Below are positions 57,801 to 64,000 of a stretch of 64,000 nucleotides of DNA, piece by piece. Position numbers and translations under genes: made by a program. Below the pieces are notes generated by a model. It saw only the letters and a list, made by a program, of their open reading frames with translations, ran no database searches and was not told the origin of the DNA. The stretch comes from Undaria pinnatifida. Taxonomy: Eukaryota > Sar > Phaeophyceae > Laminariales > Alariaceae. The DNA lies in the NCBI GenBank assembly GCA_012845835.1, contig JABAKD010000010.1, forward strand, positions 4,403,288 through 4,467,287. The letters are read 5' to 3'. The stretch's first letter is position 1; each line of letters starts with the position of its first letter.

Positions 57801-60800
57801 ATTCCTGATGCAGCAGCCTGTACCATCTATACACACCAAGGTGCATACTCTCACCCTCTTGCCCGGACCTTTATTGTACGAAAAAAATAAAAGTCTTGCA
57901 CGGCGCAAAACACCCTAGTGGCCAGTCTCATGCTCAAACTCCTAGCACAAGCATGAACCGTACAGCAGACTCTAATTGGACACAACGGTGTCGTTCTCAC
58001 ATCGTATGTCGTGATCACCACTTGGAACGCGGCCAGCTGCTTAGCGCTGAGCCGACGCCTCTCTTTCAAGGGCATGACGTAGTTCAGCACTGAGAGTCCA
58101 GCGCCTGATCCAAGCCTGTTCGACCAAACTTCGGCGGCGTCCTTTGTCGGTGCTATGACGAGGTTGGTGCCACGAGGCAGTCCTGTTCCCGCCTGCAACC
58201 GTTCATGCCTTTGGGCAGAGAGCGAGGAAGGGAGGGAGACACGAAAGGTGTTGCAAGGCAACAAAGGAGATGTTGTGTTCGATGAGCAGACCGATGCAGC
58301 CTTTCATAACTTGTGTTGAATCCCACTGGAATTATTGCAATCAGTTTCACGGACTTACTCCGATGAGTTATTTGCCAATCGCCAAATGTGTGAAATAAAT
58401 ACCAATGTTCAGAGCTATTTTAGCAAGCGGAGAAAAAAAACAAGCGAGACAACAGGCATCATGGCGCAACCCGCAGCAAATACAGGCCGGGTTGTTCTAC
58501 TTCGTCGCCAGCTAAAAATAATGATACTGATGTTATTATTGTTCGTAAACGCAGAACCAGCAAGTATTTTTGCGCTGTGAGGTGTTGTCACGCTCTGCTC
58601 GTCCCCACTCCGTGGTCCGGTTGCAACCCAATTGAAGGATTTATGTCAACATAGTCTGAAAACGTGCGATTGAACGAGGATTGAACGAGGGCCGCCGACA
58701 GGGACAGCTGACGCTATTGCTATAGTGGGAACCGAAGGACACGCCAGCTAGCGCTGGATTGCGAAGACAATTGAGTTAAATCGACACACGACGTGTATGA
58801 AAATACGTGGAAGTGCGGTGAGTTTAAGCTTTATGTTTCCCCATCCGGCGGAGGATAAAATAAAATAAAAAAAAGTGCGATTGCATCCAGCACATTACGA
58901 AGCCACCAATCGAGGTATAATAAGAAAATGTATATTGCCAAGAAACTGAGGCTCCGTTCTTCACGGAAAATAAATAATTCGGTGTAAGGAATGCAGCTCA
59001 GACTGACCAAACGATTTGCCGATTACAATCTGCTAGTCGTGTATTGGTCGTTATCTCCTGCCGACTCACAGTCCTACTAATTTTCGACTCATTCAACCGC
59101 CACCCATATTGTCCGTCGTCAATTCGCAAACGTAACAGCACTGCCTACACCACACACATGATCAACACCACCAACGACTGGACGCATTCAACACTACTGG
59201 TACCTCCACACGTTTTGCGATAGGTACATCCAGAGAGCAATGCATGGATAGTGTAAGCTATCCGTAGTGCGAGCTATAATATACACAGTGCCACGTTGCG
59301 TGAAAGCCCACCTATCGCTCTTCCCAGCGGGAGTGTTGGCTGCCTCTTGCTGGATGAGGGCGACCACGCACGCCGATGCTTCCTCGGAAGAAAGATGCCC
59401 GAGCATCCCCCCATTCAGCGCACTCTCGAGACTACCAGCTGCCCCCGTCCCCTCTTCCCGTTGCCCCCCCCCCGAGTATGCACTCTCCCGCCAAGCCATC
59501 CACTCCAGCGTGCTTTGCTGGATGATGGAGAGGTTAGCATCTTTAGGCGCCTTCGCTCTGTTGGCCACCTACCAAGTTGTGAACACAGCGTGACGGTTTT
59601 CGAGATTTTCCATGAAATTGTGCTACGGCGACCGGGAACTACGAAAAACGCTGCAGTTGATTGACATCGGTGCCGCCATTGCCGGACGGAAAAAACAAAG
59701 TGGGAAATGAGCACCAAATATCAACACTTCACGTCTGCAATAAATCTCAGGTGTGTCGAAAAATGTCGAGAGTACCGATTTTTTAACAGCCGTTTCAAAA
59801 CGGCTACATTGCATATAACAAACAGCAAGGCACAAAAGAGTGTTTTTTTTATCACGCTCCACAATGGCTATAACAGCAAGGCAACACTGTCTCACAAGAT
59901 AAAACACCCATGGCAGAAACGCCTCACCGGCAGTGGCGCGTAGAACCCCGACATAGTTTCCCCGGAACCAACCACACGCTGCCGCGGGGTGCCCTCAACA
60001 AGGGAAACATCAGCGTCTCCCTCGTACCTCCCTTCCCTCCTCCCGTCTTCGTCCCTAAAGCTGTCTCCGCCAATATCACTCTCCGAAAAGGAGCCGATAG
60101 AAACTCGTTCGCCGTGATCACCGCCGTCACCGTCTAAAGATTGGGCGGTGTCAAGGAACGATTCGTCCCTCAGCTTTTCTCCAGTAATGCCGCCAGACGT
60201 AGCAGGGGAAGTGTAGCTGCAGCGCCCGGGTGGTGTCCTCTCGGCCCCGATTTTCCCCCGAGAAGGAGGAACTTCTGAATGTCGCTCTGGTGTCATCGGG
60301 TGACGCGCAGACAGCTTGTGTCGCTGCTCTTTGCGTCGTGGGGCGAGCGGCTCTCGAACCGATGACGCCGGTGACACCGACTTTTTCGATCCATGCTCCC
60401 CCGTCCGCCACCCCATGGGTGTGGTCGCGGAGTGGCCCTCCGAGCCGCTCAATCGCGACGAGTTCGGCGTACGCGGGTTAATTTCTTCCGGATCCTCGTT
60501 CGGAAGAGCCATCGATTGATTCTGTCGCAATGACAATTCTAGGTCCTGCTCTACGGTACTGTTCGACCTCGCCGACACCGCCGAGGATAAGACGCCGTCG
60601 CTATAATCTTCGTTTTCGACACCATCCAAGTCGTCAACAAACAAAGGTTGCGCGTGCAAAGGCGACAGAGCATCGGCTGCATCGATTCCAAACCCGCCAA
60701 TGGCGGGGCTTAATGTAGAACCAAACGTTCGGTTTCCGAACGGGGAATCTTGACTCTGCTGCACGGCAAAGCCCAAGCCATTGTCTCTCCCGTCAGTAAG

Positions 60801-62432
60801 GCACCGCCTGCCAAGGGCATCCTTCCTCCATGACCCGCGGTCGAATCCTGGACCCTTCGAACTGTTATCAGAGCCAAGCGCCACTGACCCTCGCAGCACG
60901 ACGTCCGGGGACTCAGCCCCGTGCTCATCACCACTGTCTTGACTCGGAGGTCGATTTCTGCATTCTAAAAGCCCGTCCCGTGGTGAACCACTCGCGCCTG
61001 GGTCAAATGTCCCCGAATCAGCTGAGGCCATCGATCCCATCGAATGGCCACGGGACAATGATCCAGACACACGAGAATCTCGCAGGCGTGAAGCAGTCGA
61101 CTTGTTTTCGACACCCCCATCGATATCTGAACAAATTTCACTCCGCGGCGACTGGTTGCTTCCCGCCGACACGCCCTGCCCATGTTCTAAGGACGTTTGG
61201 TCGTTCGTAAGGTCGAAGGGAGCCAATTCATCGGTTACGTTGCTTGAACAGTTGCCGCTGGGATGCAGAGGGTTCAGGTCCTGGTCAGCAAAACTGAGGA
61301 GGGTGCCTTCTCCATCGGCTGCTATCATGTCGGCTACTGATCTGTCGGCAGCGGTCATGTCGACTGCTGTCATGCCAACACCAGATACATCACCGCGGCT
61401 ACCGACTTGCCTTAGGTCCAGCACAGTACCCTCCAGCAAGTCCAAGCAATCCTGGGACGGAGCAGAGGGCTGTCGCTCCTCTAGACTAGCAGTCTCCGCC
61501 TCGATGTGCGTCACATCCCACCGAGGGGACGGTGACAACACGTCCGCAAGAACGGATTCGACACCTTGCGCCTCCCCAGCGGAGGGAAGTTCCCCTTTCC
61601 CTTCTTGCTCGCTCGGTGTCGCGGCGACTATCGCGTGCCCGTCACACCGACGCAAGCGTTCGGTATCATCATTATCGTGGAGCGATCCATCGCCCTGCAG
61701 CCCCCTGACATCGAGCATCGTTTGCAAAGACGGAGAGGAATTGTCGTGCGCTACGGGTGCATCCAGCCCGAAGTCGAGAGGTACCAAACGCGGTGAACCT
61801 TCCGATACAGCGTACCGTTCTGATCTCGGCGCAAACGGCGAAGCGGGGTACGGCGGCTGCTCTGAAATAGTAGTTCGTTCGTCGTTAGTGCTTAAAGCTT
61901 GAAACTTGTCATGCGACAGGCCTTCGTTTTTTTCGTCCCTCCGCCCTTTCATGTTTTCGGACAGGTTCTCGAAAAGGCAGACCACCGCTGCTACTTTCCC
62001 TGCTGTCAAGGTCGGTTTACCCGTACCAGCGACACTCTCCTCTTGCTTGTCTGCTGCTGGTTTGACGATATCGGTTTCTTCCTCTGCCACCACGGCGGTA
62101 GCGCGTTCCGATGAAAGCCCGGAAGAAACTGGTGAGTGCGCCGTTTGATATCTCTCGCTTTGGGAGTCCGCGCGAGACAAGTCAAAGGTCGCGCCGAATT
62201 GGTCACCCTGGCCCGGTGCCAGATTCCGAGATCCAACAAAAGAAGCGCTAGGGCTCAGGCAGAGCGGAGGCGGGCTGGAAATACTCTTGAGCGGTTTTCT
62301 GAGGGTGGGGGCGACGCACCAAGGGAGACGGAAATGTTGGAATTTAAGCCTCGACAGCGACGCGTGACAAGCCATTTTTTTTAAGGGTACACTGTTGTAG
62401 CTCTGGTCGTTCGATATCATTGCGGTAATCAC
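54801..62432 (-). CDS. SNF2-like helicase-fold protein with degenerate ATPase motifs
   Basis: SNF2 proteins are ATP-driven translocases that remodel chromatin. Exons (minus): about 62274-59928, 59568-59312, 58208-58001, 57430-57275, 56378-56220, 55247-54801. Junction phases agree throughout (0, 2, 0, 0, 0). Exon 1 is a Ser/Asp-rich, probably disordered region of about 780 residues. Exon 2 reads LEWMAWRE then GGMLGHLSSEEASACVVALI, where SNF2 proteins have GGxLADEMGLGKT. Exon 3 has GTNLVIAP and FQVVITTYD (motif Ia region), exon 4 starts ILKAKE and ends SLLHG, and exon 5 reads VWWHRVVADGAQ for the usual W.RVVLDEAQ, then RARWCVVEREG where RWCLTGTP is expected. Exon 6 starts SLAAFLRVP. Walker A, the DEAQ Glu and TGTP are thus replaced while the scaffold stays open. 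No HELICc half was found. Exon 1 start and exon 6 end are uncertain; exon 1 could be a separate gene. Confidence 0.75.
56430..56620. repeat. GGCACTATA-type repeat in SNF2-like intron
   Basis: Units GGCACTATAGCGGCAGCC, GGCACTACCCC, CGCACTATAACGGACAACC and GGCACCATAGGG; the core is shared with 3.75-3.93 kb. It lies in the intron between 57275 and 56378. Confidence 0.55.
58680..58874 (+). mobile_element. Poly(A)-tailed retroposon (family 1)
   Basis: Shares GCCAGCTAGCGCTGG, GAGTTAAATCGACACACGAC, GTGGAAGTG and CCATCCGGCGGAGGATAAA with the other copies; its A-rich tail runs to 58874. It lies in the SNF2-like intron between 59312 and 58208. Confidence 0.8.
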
Positions 62433-62576
62433 AAAAAGGAACGCTTGTGTACCGCAAGCGCGAAATTGACGCGTGACAAGCCATTTTTTTCAAGGGTACA
62501 CTGCTGTATCTCTGGTCGTTCGATATCATTGCGGTAATCACAAAAAGGAACGCTTGTGTACCGCAAGCGCGAAATT
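62359..62576. repeat. 109-bp tandem duplication at the 5' end of the SNF2-like gene
   Basis: Copies 62359-62467 and 62468-62576 are nearly identical (GACGCGTGACAAGCCATTTT to GCAAGCGCGAAATT). The most upstream ATGs of the large minus frame fall inside it, so the true exon 1 start is probably a splice acceptor further in, for example TATTTCCAG at 62283-62275. Confidence 0.9.
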
Positions 62577-62750
62577 GTGAGTTGACAAAGTTCGATGAAA
62601 AGTGACGAGCGGTGGGAACGCTGAATCTTCTGGGCGATAACCACCAAAGTATGTACCGGGGGGGGGCAGACACCTGTGACCACGGCGTGTTCAAAAGACT
62701 GCCGAGCGCAAGTTCATGCGAGTTGAGCTGGAAAGTAAAAGTGATGCATA
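62577..62750 (+). mobile_element. SINE-like body (family 2)
   Basis: GTGGGAACGCTGAATCTTC, GGGCGATAACC, GACACCTGTGACCACGG and AGTTGAGCTGGAAAGTAAAA match the 44.1 and 14.6 kb copies. No tRNA-like head is visible next to it. Bases 62751-63145 are AT-rich with nothing supported. Confidence 0.55.
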
Positions 62751-63145
62751 CGTAAGATATATGTATTGTAATTGCCGTAATTAGTGTTGATAACGTGTTA
62801 CTCTCTGTACGTACTGACTATATATCTATTAACACTGACGAATCATAACAATTTCTATCTTGGGATGAAGTACGTATACTATTTATAGTATAGTAGCTAC
62901 CATTATTATTGGAAACTTCTAGTTGTTGATATTTACCCTGGCAAAATAGGAGTCATATATATATATTCAAAGGGTAACACGTCTTTCAAAACGAGCGGCC
63001 GGCGTATCACGCAGCTTGCAAAGATTAGTGTCGACACTAAATTTGTCGACTCACAGCTGACGCAATTAGAACAATTTATAAAACATGATACAACAACATG
63101 ATAATATACTTCAAGTATGATGTGTACCTGGTACATATACGAAGG

Positions 63146-63764
63146 TCACAGGATTGTACCATCCCCGGGGCGTGTGGTTTCCCAATTGTTTAGGAGAACT
63201 ATATGTTTCACATCACCGATACCAAGCGTTGCAGGCAAGCATGTGGGCACAGCTTGATCCATGTCGTTGATACCGTGGTCGTGGATTCGTGTATTCAGGC
63301 CCTCTCTTACAATAGCGTATTCGAATCCGAAAATGATATGGAGACGCGGGTCGCAGGACCAGACGGGCAGAATCGGATCGACAACCCTTACGATGACACC
63401 CGACTTTACAGAATGTTTTTGGACAAAGTTATCGCGAAATATCAACAACGGCGATCGATCCACTACGTATGTACGTACTCGTACGAGCTCGCCGTACCAG
63501 GGCATGTCAGCGCACTCGCAGATGAAGCTTTGTAGGTGGAGCGAGCGAAACCACGCCGTGTGCGCTTCACGCGAGGAAGATTGTCTTCCCCCTCGCTCCC
63601 GTCGATCTCGTGCATCAACAACGACATGCCGCAGACGGCGGCTGTCCTCGTCCTCGACGACAACGAGTAGTGGGTGTGTTTTTTTGTTTGGCGAATGCTG
63701 CAACCGCGACCGCGAGGAGAGTGGCAAGGCTCTCGTAGTCGTCACCATCACTATCCGATCCCAT
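63146..63764 (-). other. Unrecognised minus-strand coding candidate
   Basis: A 201-codon minus frame (63751-63146) that is not low-complexity, with DNFVQKHSVKSGVIVRVVDP and a C-terminus ending RPGDGTIL. A second minus frame from ATG at 63764 begins MGSDSDGDDYESLATLLAV and overlaps it. The shape (acidic Ala-rich start, basic stretch) recalls N-termini of some transposases, but no catalytic motif is visible. Its link to the SNF2-like gene is unknown. Confidence 0.25.
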
Positions 63765-63808
63765 CGGCTTGTGGTGAGGCCCGATGTGTGAGCCAGTGGG
63801 TAGCGGGA

Positions 63809-63840
63809 CTCAGCAGCAGCAGCAGCAGCAGCAGCAGCAC
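63809..63840. repeat. (CAG)n
   Basis: Ten CAG units followed by CACGAG. Bases 63841-64000 hold nothing supported. Confidence 0.9.
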
Positions 63841-64000
63841 GAGTACGCCTATGATACGCGTTGCTTGCTCAGCAGATAAATATGTATGGGGTGTGTCTCC
63901 TTGTACTACTACTGCTGTTTTCGGGTTGTTACACGCTTGTTGCCTCCCATGACGCACGGAAAACCAATCCGGATGCCACTCCCGGATACGGAAAACCAAT

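Noticed and set aside
61102-61902. 266-codon + strand frame
   Set aside because: Antisense of the first SNF2-like exon; composition follows that exon and no motif is seen.

Overview
This window is eukaryotic nuclear DNA. Genes are broken into short exons (about 90-450 bases) with GT..AG introns of 0.2-3.7 kb. Interspersed CCCTAA/TTAGGG tracts, poly(A)-tailed retroposons and very many micro- and minisatellites fill the rest. Most long reading frames are low-complexity artefacts of these repeats; the real genes appear only when short exons are joined across matching splice phases. The composition (CAG/CAA/GAAACG arrays, long C tracts, large repeat-filled introns) suggests a stramenopile such as a brown alga, but no marker in the window proves this.

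Layout. (1) 1-3 kb: minisatellites and, on the + strand at 2831-2954, the last exon of a VMA21-like V-ATPase assembly factor. (2) 3.9-8.6 kb, minus: a four-exon METTL21-type (Methyltransf_16) protein methyltransferase whose split Trp-Gly and YKRR..FF junctions rejoin in frame. (3) 9-14 kb: first copy of an unrecognised gene family on +. (4) 14-22.8 kb: repeats, one tRNA-headed SINE-like element, a long hairpin with a tRNA-like promoter, and no certain gene. (5) 22.8-34.5 kb, minus: a class I SAM methyltransferase (Methyltransf_24 type) spread over more than 11 kb. Four exons are secure and three upstream exons are likely; all introns are phase 0. Its introns hold telomere-repeat-bearing elements, one interrupted by a poly(A) retroposon with a target-site duplication. 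(6) 34.5-40.3 kb: second family copy, split by insertions. (7) 40-45 kb: repeats, including about 290 bases of CAA. (8) 45.3-47.6 kb: a head-to-head inverted pair of decayed family copies. (9) 47.9 kb: a decayed methyltransferase exon. (10) 48.9-53.8 kb: fourth full-length locus of the family, with thirteen 18-residue repeats. (11) 54.8-62.4 kb, minus: an SNF2-helicase-like gene in which the folds around motifs Ia, II and III are recognisable but Walker A, the DEAQ box and TGTP have been replaced. (12) 62.6-64 kb: a SINE-like element and an unrecognised reading frame.

Two themes tie the window together. First, the unrecognised family (exon 1 beginning after the sequence GATACAGC, exon 2 beginning Gly-Asp and carrying a GPSK(R/K)P(R/K) box, acidic C-terminus) occurs five times. 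It travels with a piece of the methyltransferase gene: the 32-40 kb and 48-54 kb regions are segmental duplicates. Second, two tandem arrays appear to have grown out of exon-intron junctions, multiplying a splice acceptor in one case and a donor-proximal exon edge in the other. The VMA21, METTL21, Methyltransf_24 and SNF2 assignments rest on motif recognition by eye, not on any database search.
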